From Xanthomonas sp. DAR 80977 (GTDB taxonomy: Bacteria > Pseudomonadota > Gammaproteobacteria > Xanthomonadales > Xanthomonadaceae), in assembly GCF_041240605.1 (NCBI RefSeq), contig NZ_CP162487.1, forward strand, positions 2,797,001 to 2,861,000: a stretch of 64,000 nt of DNA. Direction: 5' to 3'. The notes below the pieces were generated by a model. That model saw nothing but the letters and a program-made list of their open reading frames with translations. It made no database searches and had not been told where the DNA came from. Positions 8,118 through 17,658 of the stretch are shown one piece after another. Position 1 is the stretch's first letter; each line of letters begins with the position of its first letter. The translations under genes were made by a program, and so were the position numbers.

Positions 8118-9341
8118 ATGGGTTTCAATACTTCGCTGTCCGGTATCAAAGCGGCCAACTCCGACCTCAACGTCACCGCCAACAACATCGCCAACGTCAA
8201 CACCACCGGCTTCAAGGAATCGCGCGCCGAGTTCGCCGACCTGTTCTCCGCCACCGGCTACGGCCTGGCGCGCAACGCGATCGGCGCCGGCGTGCGGGTC
8301 AGCAACGTCGCCCAGCAGTTCTCGCAGGGCAACGTCGACCCGACCGGGCGCAACCTGGACCTGGCGATCTCCGGCGACGGCTTCTTCACCCTGACCAACA
8401 ACGGCGCCAAGGTGTACTCGCGCGCCGGCAACTTCCAGACCGACGAGAACGGCTACGTGGTCAACCCGCAGGGCGCCAGGCTGCAGGTGTTCCCGCCGGC
8501 GGCCAACGGCAACGGTTTCGCGGTCGGCACGCTGAGCGACCTGCAGCTGCTGACCACCGACAGCTCGCCCAAGCAGAGCGAGACGGTGAACCTGATGTTC
8601 ACCCTGCCCGGCAATGCCAGCGTGCCGACCGTGACCACCTTCGATCCGGCCGACGCCAACAGCTACAACCATTCCACCGGCGGCATCACCGTCTACGATT
8701 CGCTGGGCGTCAGCCATACCCAGACCTCGTACTTCGTCAAGACCGCCAACGCCAACGAGTGGCAGGTGCACAACTACGTCGACGGCACCGCGGTCGGCAC
8801 TCCGAGCACGATCCAGTTCGACGGCAACGGCAAGCTCACCACGCCCGCCGACGGCCGGATCGCGCTGAGCACCTTCACCCCCAGCACCGGCGCCGGCACC
8901 CTCAACCTGACCCTGGACATCAGCGGCTCGACCCAGTACGGCGAAGCGTTCGCATTGCGCGACGCGCGCCAGGACGGCTACGCCAGCGGCAAGCTCAACT
9001 CGATCAGCATCGACGCCAACGGCGTGGTCTACGCGCGCTACTCGAACAACGCCGACAAGGCGCTGGGCCAGGTGGCGATGACCAACTTCGTCAATCCGCA
9101 GGGACTGAGCTCGCTCGGCGACAACGTGTGGGCGGAAAGCTCGGCCTCGGGCAACGCGCGCACCGGTGCGCCGGGGACCTCGGACTTCGGCAGCGTCCAG
9201 TCCGGCGCGCTCGAAGCCTCGACCGTGGACCTGACCGAACAGCTGGTCAACATGATCGTCGCGCAGCGCAACTTCCAGGCCAACTCGCAGATGATCTCCA
9301 CCCAGGATCAGGTCACGCAGACCATCATCAATATCCGTTGA
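8118..9341 (+). CDS. flgE: FlgE, hook subunit
   Basis: 407 residues, standard for a gammaproteobacterial hook protein. It starts with GFNTSLSGIKAANSDLNVTANNIANVNTTGF, interpreted as the N-terminal coiled coil and the axial signature (quoted parts: SDLNVTANNIANVNTTGF). The middle contains the variable surface D1/D2 domains, and the C-terminus ends in the helix ELVNMIVAQRNFQANSQMI. About 130 copies form the curved universal joint linking rod and filament; its completion triggers FlgM export. The gene is followed by an inverted-repeat element that separates it from flgF. Confidence 0.97.
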   Translation: MGFNTSLSGIKAANSDLNVTANNIANVNTTGFKESRAEFADLFSATGYGLARNAIGAGVRVSNVAQQFSQGNVDPTGRNLDLAISGDGFFTLTNNGAKVYSRAGNFQTDENGYVVNPQGARLQVFPPAANGNGFAVGTLSDLQLLTTDSSPKQSETVNLMFTLPGNASVPTVTTFDPADANSYNHSTGGITVYDSLGVSHTQTSYFVKTANANEWQVHNYVDGTAVGTPSTIQFDGNGKLTTPADGRIALSTFTPSTGAGTLNLTLDISGSTQYGEAFALRDARQDGYASGKLNSISIDANGVVYARYSNNADKALGQVAMTNFVNPQGLSSLGDNVWAESSASGNARTGAPGTSDFGSVQSGALEASTVDLTEQLVNMIVAQRNFQANSQMISTQDQVTQTIINIR

Positions 9342-9343
9342 GG

Positions 9344-9482
9344 CCGGGATTGGTGATTCGGGATTGGTGATTCGTCGAGGCTGGCATTCCGTCGATCGGA
9401 AGCCAGCCTTGCACATCGCTCCTAATCGTCCGCGGCAACCCCGCTTCTTCGAATCCCGAATCCCCCCCATCCCGAATCACGG
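9344..9482. repeat. Inverted-repeat element 2 between flgE and flgF
   Basis: Left arm 9344-9374 (units of GGGATTGGTGATTC) and right arm 9450-9482 are inverted relatives, as in element 1. The centre holds a second hairpin at 9378-9409, with arms AGGCTGGC/GCCAGCCT and TTCC/GGAA. The element nearly fills the 150-base gap and probably causes partial termination or message processing after flgE. Confidence 0.75.
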
Positions 9483-9491
9483 CTCATATCC

Positions 9492-10247
9492 ATGGACAAA
9501 GCACTCTACGTCGCCATGACCGGCGCCCGCGCTTCGCTGCAGGCGCAGGGCACGGTGTCGCACAACCTGGCCAACGTCGATACCGCCGGTTTCAAGGCGG
9601 CATTGGCCAATACCGAGGCGTTCCGCATCAAGGGCGCCGGCTATCCGTCGCGGATCGATGCGCTGCATGTCGACCAGGGCTTCAACCGCGACGTCGGTGC
9701 GCAGCAGGTGACCGGCAACGCGCTGGACATCTCGCTCAGCGCCGACAACTGGCTGGCGGTGCAGGCCAGCGACGGCAAGGAGGCGTACACCCGCGGCGGC
9801 GAGCTGGCGCTGACCCCGAACGGCCAGCTGGTCACCTCCAGCGGCCGCGCGGTGCTCGACGACCAGGGCAATCCGATGGCGATCCCGCCGCACCAGGCGC
9901 TGGAGATCGGCGGCGACGGCACGGTCTCTATCGTGCCGCTGGGCGAAGGCCCGCAGGCGATGACCGCGGTCGGCAAGATCAAGGTGGTGCAGGCCCCGGC
10001 CGAACGCCTGGAACGCCGCCCCGACGGGCTGATGCGCAACATCAGCGACGATCCCACCCAGGCCTTCGCCCTGGCCACCGGCACTTCGGTGCACACCGGC
10101 GCGCTGGAAGGCAGCAACGTCGACGCCGCCGGCGCGCTGGTGCAGATGATCCAGCTGCAGCGGCAGTTCGAAATGCAGGTGAAGGTGATCAAGCACGGCG
10201 ACGAGAACGCGCAGTCGGCCAACACCATGCTGCGCCTGAACGGCTAA
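9492..10247 (+). CDS. flgF: FlgF, proximal rod protein
   Basis: 251 residues. The N-terminal rod signature is [19 protein letters not shown], and the C-terminal helix is [18 protein letters not shown]. FlgF joins FlgB and FlgC in the proximal rod, below the distal rod of FlgG. No sigma-54 or sigma-28 site was found directly upstream; the gap is occupied by the repeat element, so expression likely comes from the flgB promoter through flgE. Confidence 0.96.
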   Translation: MDKALYVAMTGARASLQAQGTVSHNLANVDTAGFKAALANTEAFRIKGAGYPSRIDALHVDQGFNRDVGAQQVTGNALDISLSADNWLAVQASDGKEAYTRGGELALTPNGQLVTSSGRAVLDDQGNPMAIPPHQALEIGGDGTVSIVPLGEGPQAMTAVGKIKVVQAPAERLERRPDGLMRNISDDPTQAFALATGTSVHTGALEGSNVDAAGALVQMIQLQRQFEMQVKVIKHGDENAQSANTMLRLNG

Positions 10248-10295
10248 GCCCGGAACGGGCGCCGTGCCGCCGCCGCCGAAAAGCCGGCGCAGTTG

Positions 10296-10311
10296 TGGCA
10301 CGGCACATGCA
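10296..10311 (+). promoter_or_regulatory. Sigma-54 promoter of flgG
   Basis: TGGCACGGCACATGCA matches the consensus except for ATGC instead of TTGC in the -12 element. It lies 53 bases before the flgG ATG and should drive flgGHIJ and possibly flgKL. Confidence 0.85.
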
Positions 10312-10364
10312 TCAGTCCCCCTGCCCCTCGCGGATCTCGGGGCCACCATCAGAGGAATCGGGTC

Positions 10365-11150
10365 ATGAATCAGGCTTTGTGGGTCGCCAAGACCGGACTG
10401 GATGCGCAGCAGACGCGCATGTCGGTCGTGTCCAACAACCTGGCCAACACCAATACCACCGGCTTCAAGCGCGATCGCGCCAGCTTCGAGGACCTGCTGT
10501 ACCAGCAGGTGCGCCAGCCTGGCGGCGCGACCTCGGCGCAGACCCAGCTGCCGTCGGGCCTGCAGCTCGGCACCGGCGTGCGCGTGGTCTCCACCTCGAA
10601 GGACTTCGAGCAGGGCAACCCGCAGCAGACCGGCCGCGCGCTGGACGTGATGGTCAACGGCCGCGGCTTCTTCGAAGTGCAGATGCCCGACGGCACCTCG
10701 GCCTACACCCGCGACGGCAGCTTCCAGATCAATTCGCAGGGCGAGCTAGTCACCAACAGCGGCTATCCGGTGCAGCCCGGCATCCAGATCCCGGAAGGCG
10801 CGCAGTCGCTGACCATCGGCACCGACGGCACGGTCAGCGTGCAGGTCGCCGGCACCGCCGCGGCGCTGGAGATCGGTTCGTTGACGCTGAGCGACTTCAT
10901 CAATCCCTCGGGCCTGCAGGCCAAGGGCGAAAACCTGTACGCGGAAACCGCCGCCTCCGGCCCGGCGCAGAACGGCACCCCCGGCCTCAACGGCCTCGGC
11001 ACCACCGTGCAGGCCTCGCTGGAAGGCAGCAACGTCAACGTGGTCGAGGAGCTGGTCAGCATGATCGAGACCCAGCGCGCCTACGAGATGAACGCCAAGG
11101 CGATCTCCACCACCGATTCGATGCTCGGCTATCTGAACAACAACGTCTGA
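10365..11150 (+). CDS. flgG: FlgG, distal rod protein
   Basis: 261 residues, the usual length. The start [16 protein letters not shown] is the conserved FlgG N-terminus, followed by [19 protein letters not shown]. The C-terminus carries [20 protein letters not shown]. FlgG forms the long distal rod crossing the peptidoglycan and outer membrane, within the L and P rings. An upstream in-frame ATG at 10293 overlaps the sigma-54 site and was rejected; the chosen ATG has the purine-rich AGAGGAATCGG before it. Confidence 0.97.
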   Translation: MNQALWVAKTGLDAQQTRMSVVSNNLANTNTTGFKRDRASFEDLLYQQVRQPGGATSAQTQLPSGLQLGTGVRVVSTSKDFEQGNPQQTGRALDVMVNGRGFFEVQMPDGTSAYTRDGSFQINSQGELVTNSGYPVQPGIQIPEGAQSLTIGTDGTVSVQVAGTAAALEIGSLTLSDFINPSGLQAKGENLYAETAASGPAQNGTPGLNGLGTTVQASLEGSNVNVVEELVSMIETQRAYEMNAKAISTTDSMLGYLNNNV

Positions 11151-11174
11151 TCCCGACACTTTCTGGAAACCGCC

Positions 11175-11876
11175 ATGTCGCGTCCCTCCTCTCTTTCCCT
11201 CATCGCCGCGCTGGTCCTGCCCGCGCTGCTCGGCGGCTGCGCCGGCCTGGGCATCGCCGCCGGCGACGTGCGCCCGTACGCGCCGATGGCGCCGATCGTG
11301 CCGGTGGTGGCGCAGGCCGCGCAGCCCAGCGCCGGCGCGATCTACGCCGCCGGCCCGAGCCTGTCGCTGTATTCGGACCGGCGCGCCCGCGACGTCGGCG
11401 ACCTGCTGACCATCACCCTGGTCGAAAGCACCAACGCCAGCTCCACCGCCAACACCAGCATCACCAAGAAGGACGCGGTGACGATGGCCACGCCGACCCT
11501 GCTCGGCGCGCCGCTGACGGTCAACGGCGTCAACGTGCTGAACAATTCCACCAGCGGCGACCGCAGCTTCGCCGGCAAGGGCAACACCGCGCAGAGCAAC
11601 ACCATGCAGGGCAGCATCACCGTCACCGTGATGCAGCGCCTGCCCAACGGCAACCTGGTGATCCAGGGGCAGAAGAACCTGCGCCTGAACCAGGGCGACG
11701 AACTGGTGCAGGTGCAGGGCATCGTTCGCGCCGCCGACATCGGCGCGGACAACACCATTCCGTCCAGCAAGGTCGCCGACGCGCGCATCGCCTACGGCGG
11801 CCGCGGCGCCGTCGCCCAATCCAACGCGATGGGCTGGCTGAGCCGCTTCTTCAACTCGCGCATCTCGCCGTACTGA
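11175..11876 (+). CDS. flgH: FlgH, outer-membrane L-ring lipoprotein
   Basis: 233 residues. The N-terminus is a lipoprotein signal (lipobox LLGGC with the lipidated Cys at residue 22). FlgH forms the L ring, the outer-membrane bushing around the distal rod. Conserved FlgH features include [22 protein letters not shown], the Asn/Thr-rich stretch [13 protein letters not shown], and the C-terminal GWLSRFFN. It follows flgG after 24 bases and precedes flgI by eight. Confidence 0.97.
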   Translation: MSRPSSLSLIAALVLPALLGGCAGLGIAAGDVRPYAPMAPIVPVVAQAAQPSAGAIYAAGPSLSLYSDRRARDVGDLLTITLVESTNASSTANTSITKKDAVTMATPTLLGAPLTVNGVNVLNNSTSGDRSFAGKGNTAQSNTMQGSITVTVMQRLPNGNLVIQGQKNLRLNQGDELVQVQGIVRAADIGADNTIPSSKVADARIAYGGRGAVAQSNAMGWLSRFFNSRISPY

Positions 11877-11884
11877 GGCCTGCC

Positions 11885-13003
11885 ATGAACCTTCTGTCCC
11901 TGTCCTGCCGCCTGCTCGCCGCGTTCGCGCTGTGCGCCGGCCTGGCCGCCCCGGCCGCCGCCGAACGCATCAAGGACCTGGCCCAGGTCGGCGGCGTGCG
12001 CGGCAACGCGCTGGTCGGCTATGGCCTGGTGGTGGGCCTGGACGGCAGCGGCGACCGCACCAGCCAGGCGCCCTTCACCGTGCAGAGCCTGAAGAACATG
12101 CTCGGCGAGCTGGGCGTCAACGTGCCGTCGAACGTCAACCCGCAGCTGAAGAACGTGGCCGCGGTGGCGATCCACGCCGAACTGCCGCCGTTCGCCAAGC
12201 CCGGCCAGCCGATCGACATCACCGTGTCCTCGATCGGCAACGCCGTGTCGCTGCGCGGCGGCTCGCTGCTGATGGCGCCGCTGAAGGGCGCCGACGGCCA
12301 GGTCTACGCGATCGCCCAGGGCAGCCTGATCGTCGGCGGCTTCGGCGCGCAGGGCAAGGACGGCTCGCGGATCTCGGTGAACGTGCCCAGCGTCGGCCGC
12401 ATCCCCAACGGCGCCACGGTGGAACGCGCGCTGCCGGACGTGTTCGGCAGCAGCGGCGAGATCACCCTGAACCTGCACCAGAACGACTTCACCACGGTGT
12501 CGCGGATGGTCGCGGCGCTGGAGAACACCTTCGGCCCGGGCAGCGCGCACGCGGTTGACGGCGGCACCGTCGCGGTGCGCTCGCCGACCGACCCGAGCGC
12601 GCGCATCGGCCTGCTGGCGCGGATCGAGAACGTGGAGCTGTCGCCTGGCGCGGCACCGGCCAAGGTGGTGGTCAACGCCCGCACCGGCACCGTGGTCATC
12701 GGCGCGCAGGTGCGGGTCAGCCCGGCGGCGATCTCGCACGGCTCGCTGACCGTCACCATCAGCGAAGGCACCCAGGTCAGCCAGCCCAACGCGCTGAGCA
12801 ACGGCCAGACCGTGGCCACGCCGAAATCGACCATCACCGCCACCAACGAAGGCAGCCGCATGTTCAAGTTCGAGGGCGGCACCTCGCTGGACCAGATCGT
12901 ACGCGCGGTCAACGAAGTCGGCGCCGCGCCGGGCGACCTGATCGCGATCCTGGAAGCACTGAAGCAGGCCGGCGCGCTGAGCGCGGAGCTGGAGGTGATC
13001 TGA
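11885..13003 (+). CDS. flgI: FlgI, periplasmic P-ring protein
   Basis: 372 residues with a cleavable Sec signal ending near [11 protein letters not shown]. The mature start [14 protein letters not shown] and the nearby [13 protein letters not shown] are hallmarks of FlgI. It polymerises into the P ring at the peptidoglycan layer, assisted by FlgA (4687-5331). The conserved C-terminus contains [19 protein letters not shown]. The gene is separated from flgH by eight bases and from flgJ by one base, indicating tight cotranslation. Confidence 0.97.
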   Translation: MNLLSLSCRLLAAFALCAGLAAPAAAERIKDLAQVGGVRGNALVGYGLVVGLDGSGDRTSQAPFTVQSLKNMLGELGVNVPSNVNPQLKNVAAVAIHAELPPFAKPGQPIDITVSSIGNAVSLRGGSLLMAPLKGADGQVYAIAQGSLIVGGFGAQGKDGSRISVNVPSVGRIPNGATVERALPDVFGSSGEITLNLHQNDFTTVSRMVAALENTFGPGSAHAVDGGTVAVRSPTDPSARIGLLARIENVELSPGAAPAKVVVNARTGTVVIGAQVRVSPAAISHGSLTVTISEGTQVSQPNALSNGQTVATPKSTITATNEGSRMFKFEGGTSLDQIVRAVNEVGAAPGDLIAILEALKQAGALSAELEVI

Positions 13004-13004
13004 C

Positions 13005-14234
13005 ATGCGCATCTCGGCCTCTCCCATCGAGCTGAACGCGACCACCCAGAACGATCCGGCCCGGATCGACAAGGTGTCGCGCCAGTTGGAAGGACAGTTC
13101 GCGAACCTGCTCGTGAAGAGCATGCGCGACGCCAGCTTCGGCGATTCCCTGTTCCCGGGCGAGAACCAGACCTTCCGCGACATGTACGACCAGCAGATGG
13201 CCAAGGCGCTGACCGAGGGCAAGGGGCTGGGCCTGGCGGCGATGATCGCCAAGCAGCTGGGCGGCGGCAAGAGCGCCGACGCGCCGGCCACCAACACCTC
13301 GATCGGTGCCGCGCAGGCGGCCAAGGCGTACTCGCTGGTGTCCGGCCAGGGCGGCGGCACTGCCGGCAACACCGCGGCCGCCGGTGCCTCCGCGCTGGCC
13401 GATACCGGTGCCGCGGCCGGCGCCGGCGCCGCGGCCTGGGGCGGCATGGACGCGGGGGATGCGTCGCAGCAGCAGGTCGCGCGCGTGCTCGACATGATCG
13501 CCGGGCGCGAGACCAGCGCGATGCACGAGGCGATCGGCAGCAACCCGGCCGACGGCAGCGCCGCCGTGGCCTGGACCGGCGCGAACGACCGCTGGTCGGA
13601 CCTGGCGGCCACGTCCGCCGACGACAGCGCCGGCATCGATGCCAGCGCCACCGCGGCCGCCAAGGCCGCCGCGGCCAGCTTCGGCGAACGCAGCCCGGAA
13701 GGCTTCGTCGCGCAGATCTGGACCCATGCGCAGAAGGCGGCCAAGGAACTGGGCGTGGACGCGCGGGCGCTGGTCGCGCAGGCCGCGCTGGAAACCGGCT
13801 GGGGGCGCCGCGGCATTTCCCGCGGCGACGGCGCCAGTTCCAACAACCTGTTCGGGATCAAGGCCACCGGCTGGAGCGGCGAGCGCGTCACCACCGGCAC
13901 CCACGAGTACGTCGACGGGGTCAAGCAGTCGCAGAGCGCCGATTTCCGCGCCTACGCCTCGCCGGCCGAGAGCTTCGCCGACTATGTGCGCCTGCTGAAG
14001 ACCAATCCGCGCTACCAGCAGGCGCTGAGTGCCGGCACCAATATCCGCGGCTTCGCCCAGGGCCTGCAGCGCGCCGGCTACGCCACCGATCCGTCCTATG
14101 CGGCCAAGATCGCCGCGATCGCCGGCGGCCCGACCATCGGCCGCGCCGTCGCCGCGATCGGCAACGCCGCCGCCAGCGGCATCGAGCGCGCGTTCGCCAG
14201 CACCTCCGATCCGTCCAACAGCGCCCTGCGCTGA
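13005..14234 (+). CDS. flgJ: FlgJ, rod cap and peptidoglycan hydrolase
   Basis: 409 residues, longer than the ~315 of enteric FlgJ. Residues 1-95 form the rod-binding/capping domain (RQLEGQFANLLVKSMRDA). Residues about 240-385 form a glucosaminidase domain with the catalytic Glu 263 in QAALETGWG, followed by SNNLFGIKA. The extra length is an Ala/Gly/Ser linker (about 95-230) between the two domains. The protein is exported through the rod channel and cuts the wall so that the rod can pass. It begins one base after flgI. Confidence 0.96.
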   Translation: MRISASPIELNATTQNDPARIDKVSRQLEGQFANLLVKSMRDASFGDSLFPGENQTFRDMYDQQMAKALTEGKGLGLAAMIAKQLGGGKSADAPATNTSIGAAQAAKAYSLVSGQGGGTAGNTAAAGASALADTGAAAGAGAAAWGGMDAGDASQQQVARVLDMIAGRETSAMHEAIGSNPADGSAAVAWTGANDRWSDLAATSADDSAGIDASATAAAKAAAASFGERSPEGFVAQIWTHAQKAAKELGVDARALVAQAALETGWGRRGISRGDGASSNNLFGIKATGWSGERVTTGTHEYVDGVKQSQSADFRAYASPAESFADYVRLLKTNPRYQQALSAGTNIRGFAQGLQRAGYATDPSYAAKIAAIAGGPTIGRAVAAIGNAAASGIERAFASTSDPSNSALR

Positions 14235-14245
14235 GGTAGCCGCCC

Positions 14246-16120
14246 ATGTCCGTCCTTTCCACCGGCACCAGCGCCCTCATCGCCTTCCAGCGCGCTCTGG
14301 CGACCGTGAGCCACAACGTCGCCAACATCAACACCGACGGCTACAGCCGGCAGCGCGTGTCGTTCGCGACCACCACGCCGACCCAGTACGGCTCGGACTA
14401 CATCGGCAACGGCACCAAGATCACCGACATCTCCCGCGTCGCCGACCAGCTGGCGACCTCGCGGCTGCTGGACAGCACCGGCGAACTGGCGCGGCTGAAG
14501 CAGCTGTCCAGCCTGTCCGACCGTGTCGACGGGCTGTTCTCCGATACCGCCACCAACATCTCCGGGCAGTGGTCGAATTTCTTCGACGCCACCACCGGGC
14601 TGTCGTCCAACGCCTCGGCCACCGCCAGCCGGCAGAACCTGCTGGACAACGCCACCTCGCTGGTGACCCGCTTCAAGCAGCTCAACGGGCAGATGGATTC
14701 GCTCGGCAACGAGGTCAACAACGGCCTGCTGTCCGCCACCACGGAAGCCAACCGCCTGGCCACCGAGATCGCCAAGATCAACGGCCAGATCGGCGGCAAC
14801 GCCAGCGCCGCCGCGCCGGACCTGCTCGACCGCCGCGACCAACTGATCAGCCAGCTGGTCGGTTACACCGGCGGCAGCGCGATCCAGCAGGACGGCGGCG
14901 CGATCAACGTCTATACCTCCGGCGGCCAGGCGCTGGTGGTCGGTACCACCGCCTCCACCCTGACCACGGTCACCGATCCCTACCAGCCCGGGCGCCTGCA
15001 GGTGGCGCTGAAGGCGCAAGGCGCCACCATCACCCTGAGCGACAGCGCGCTGGGCGGGCAGATCGGCGGCCTGCTCGAGTTCCGCAGCAGCGTGCTGGAC
15101 CCGACCAAGGCCGAACTGGGCCGCATCGCCACCGGCCTGGCGGTCACCTACAACCAGCAGCACAAGGCCGGCGTGGACCTGTACGGCAACCTGGGCGGCG
15201 ACTTCTTCTCGCTGTCCGCGCCCAGCGTCAACGCCAACGCCGCCAACACCGGCAGCGCCAGCTTCAGCGCCAGCGTCAGCGACCTGAGCAAGCTAGACGG
15301 GCAGAACCTGCTGCTGAAGTTCGACGGCAGCACCTGGACCGCCAGCCGCGCCGACACCGGCGCCAGCGTGGCCATGACCGGCACCGGCAGCAGCACCGAT
15401 CCGTTCGTGGTCAACGGCGTGTCGCTGCAGCTGTCCGGCAGCGCCGCCGCCGGCGACAAGTTCCTGCTGCAGCCCACCGCCAACGCGGTCACCAACCTGG
15501 GCGTGGCGATCACCGATCCCTCGCGCATCGCCGCGGCCACGCCGATCACCGCCAGCGCCGACCTGGACAACCTGGGCACCGGCAAGGTCAGCAACGTGCG
15601 CGCCACCGACGCCGGCAACGCCAATTTGCTGACGCCTTCCAGCATCGCCTTCATCGACGCCAACCAGTACACCATCGACGGCGCCGGCCCGTACACCTAC
15701 ACCGCCGGGCAGACCATCAGCGCCAACGGCTGGAGCATGACCCTGGACGGCGCGCCGGTCGCCGGCGACACCTTCGCGGTCGCGCCCACCGGCGCCGGCT
15801 CCAGCAACAACGGCAACGCCCTGACCCTGTCCAACCTGGACGACAGCAAGGCGTTCAACGGCGGCACCATCACCCTCAACGGCGCGGTGTCCGGGCTGAC
15901 CACCACGATCGGCTCGGCGGCGCGGCAGGCGACGTACTCGGCCGACGCGCAGGAAGTGATCCACACCAGCGCGCAGGACGCGCGCGACTCGGTGTCCGGC
16001 GTCAATCTGGACGAGGAAGCCTCGGACATGTTGCGCCTGCAGCAGGCCTACCAGGCCGCCTCGCAGCTGATCTCCACCGCCGACACGATGTTCCAGTCCA
16101 TCCTGAGCGCAATCCGATGA
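14246..16120 (+). CDS. flgK: FlgK, hook-filament junction protein 1
   Basis: 624 residues. The N-terminus (MSVLSTGTSALIAFQRAL and VSHNVANINTDGYSRQRV) and C-terminus (EEASDMLRLQQAYQAASQLI) are the D0 regions that pack between hook and filament. The central domains are Gly/Ser/Asp-rich and variable. FlgK is delivered by the FlgN chaperone. Its stop overlaps the flgL start by four bases. No promoter was found in the 11-base gap after flgJ, so it appears to belong to the flgG transcript, although late-class control cannot be excluded. Confidence 0.97.
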   Translation: MSVLSTGTSALIAFQRALATVSHNVANINTDGYSRQRVSFATTTPTQYGSDYIGNGTKITDISRVADQLATSRLLDSTGELARLKQLSSLSDRVDGLFSDTATNISGQWSNFFDATTGLSSNASATASRQNLLDNATSLVTRFKQLNGQMDSLGNEVNNGLLSATTEANRLATEIAKINGQIGGNASAAAPDLLDRRDQLISQLVGYTGGSAIQQDGGAINVYTSGGQALVVGTTASTLTTVTDPYQPGRLQVALKAQGATITLSDSALGGQIGGLLEFRSSVLDPTKAELGRIATGLAVTYNQQHKAGVDLYGNLGGDFFSLSAPSVNANAANTGSASFSASVSDLSKLDGQNLLLKFDGSTWTASRADTGASVAMTGTGSSTDPFVVNGVSLQLSGSAAAGDKFLLQPTANAVTNLGVAITDPSRIAAATPITASADLDNLGTGKVSNVRATDAGNANLLTPSSIAFIDANQYTIDGAGPYTYTAGQTISANGWSMTLDGAPVAGDTFAVAPTGAGSSNNGNALTLSNLDDSKAFNGGTITLNGAVSGLTTTIGSAARQATYSADAQEVIHTSAQDARDSVSGVNLDEEASDMLRLQQAYQAASQLISTADTMFQSILSAIR

Positions 16121-17325
16121 GCAGCAACCGCATCTCCACCGGCATGATGTTCAGCCAGTCGGTCAACAACATGCTGGGCAAGCAGGCCAAGATCTCGCAC
16201 CTGGAACAGCAGCTGGCGACCGGCAAGCGCCTGGTCACCGCCGCCGACGATCCGGTCGCCTCCGGCACCGCGGTCAACCTGGACCGCGCCGTCGCCGAAC
16301 TGGAACGTTTCGGCCAGAACGCCAACAACGTGCAGAACCGCCTGGGCCTGCAGGAGAACGCGCTGTCCCAGGCCGGCGACCTGATGGCGCGGGTCAGCGA
16401 ATTGACGGTGGAGGCCAACAGCTCGGCCCTGACCACCGACGACCGCAAGGCGATCGCCTCCGAACTGAAGTCGCTGCACGACAGCCTGCTGAGCCTGTCC
16501 AACAGCACCGACGGCAGCGGCCGCTACCTGTTCGCCGGCGCCGCCGACGACAAGGCGCCGTTCGCGGTGGTCAACGGCAGCGTGGTCTACAGCGGCGACC
16601 AGACCCAGCGCAGCGTGGAGGTGGCGGCCGACACCCAGGTCGCCGACGCCCTGCCCGGCAGCGAGATCTTCATGCGCATCCGGACCGGCGACGGCACCGT
16701 CGATGCGCATGCGGCCAGCACCAATACCGGCACCGGCCTGCTGCTGGACTACAGCCGCGACTCCGGCGCCGGCGGCTGGAACGGCGGCAGCTACAACGTC
16801 GCCTTCACCGCCACCGACACCTATGAAGTCCGCGACAGCACCGGCACCGTGGTCAAGACCGGCACCTACGCCGCCGGCGAGACCATCAGCTTCGGCGGCC
16901 TGAAGATGCGCCTGGACGGCGCGCCGGCGACCGGCGACAGCTTCCAGATCGGCGCCTCCACCAACAAGGACGTGTTCTCCACCATCACCAACCTGGTCAA
17001 CGCGCTGAACACCGACCCGGTCACCGCCACCGACAAGGCCGCGCTGCAGAACACCCTGCAATCGTCGATGCGCGACATCAGCCAGGCCTCGGCGAAGATG
17101 ATCGATGCGCGCGCGGCCGGCGGCGCGCAGCTGGCCGCGCTCGACAACGCCGCCGAGCTGCGCGAATCCAACGAAGTGACGCTGAAGACGACGCTGTCCT
17201 CGCTGCGCGACCTGGACTACGCCGACGCGATCGGCCAGTACCAGCTGGAACAGGCCGCGCTCAAGTCGGCGCAGACCATCTTCACCCAGATGCAGTCGAT
17301 GTCGCTGTTCAACATGATCCGCTGA
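16117..17325 (+). CDS. flgL: FlgL, hook-filament junction protein 2
   Basis: 402 residues, with a flagellin-like N-terminus (RISTGMMFSQSVNNMLGKQA, then EQQLATGKRLVTAADDP) and C-terminus (QYQLEQAALKSAQTIFTQMQ, SLFNMIR). FlgL is the second junction ring, directly below the filament. Its ATG lies in the ATGA overlap with flgK. It ends the flg run; a hairpin terminator follows at 17348. Confidence 0.97.
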   Translation: MSSNRISTGMMFSQSVNNMLGKQAKISHLEQQLATGKRLVTAADDPVASGTAVNLDRAVAELERFGQNANNVQNRLGLQENALSQAGDLMARVSELTVEANSSALTTDDRKAIASELKSLHDSLLSLSNSTDGSGRYLFAGAADDKAPFAVVNGSVVYSGDQTQRSVEVAADTQVADALPGSEIFMRIRTGDGTVDAHAASTNTGTGLLLDYSRDSGAGGWNGGSYNVAFTATDTYEVRDSTGTVVKTGTYAAGETISFGGLKMRLDGAPATGDSFQIGASTNKDVFSTITNLVNALNTDPVTATDKAALQNTLQSSMRDISQASAKMIDARAAGGAQLAALDNAAELRESNEVTLKTTLSSLRDLDYADAIGQYQLEQAALKSAQTIFTQMQSMSLFNMIR

Positions 17326-17347
17326 ACCCCGATTCCACTCTATAAGG

Positions 17348-17382
17348 AAAGGCACGGAGCGCGGCGGCGCTCGCCGGCCTTT
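17348..17382 (+). terminator. Probable terminator after flgL
   Basis: A nested hairpin: AAAGGC pairs with GCCTTT, and GAGCGC pairs with GCGCTC around a GGCG loop. It begins 23 bases after the flgL stop. The T run is short (CCTTTC), so termination may be partial. Confidence 0.65.
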
Positions 17383-17440
17383 CGCGTTATACAGAGTTCG
17401 TCATCGCCGCCAGGTCTTGGAAGTGTCATCCCGGGACCGC

Positions 17441-17467
17441 TAAAGTTTGGCAAAAGGCGGCCGAAAC
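17441..17467 (+). promoter_or_regulatory. Sigma-28 promoter 1 of fliC
   Basis: TAAAGTTT, an 11-base spacer, GCCGAAAC. The -35 is a perfect sigma-28 element. Transcription from here would give a leader of about 185 bases before fliC. Confidence 0.88.
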
Positions 17468-17535
17468 TAGCTCTTCGCCGCGAGTGCCACAGGCTCCCGG
17501 TTCGCCGCATCGCGATATTTTCCGCAGCGAATCGC

Positions 17536-17562
17536 TAAAGGTTGTTGACATCTCGCCGTTAT
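17536..17562 (+). promoter_or_regulatory. Sigma-28 promoter 2 of fliC
   Basis: TAAAGGTT, an 11-base spacer, GCCGTTAT, 95 bases downstream of the first box and with the same spacing. It would give a leader of about 90 bases. An AGAGGAG ribosome site lies at 17644-17650. Confidence 0.75.
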
Positions 17563-17658
17563 TTATCTCAGCAGCGGCAACGGCCAATTGATGGCCCCCC
17601 TGCGGAGGCTCCAGGCACCGATGGGTTGCCGGATAAATCGCTTAGAGGAGATATCAAA

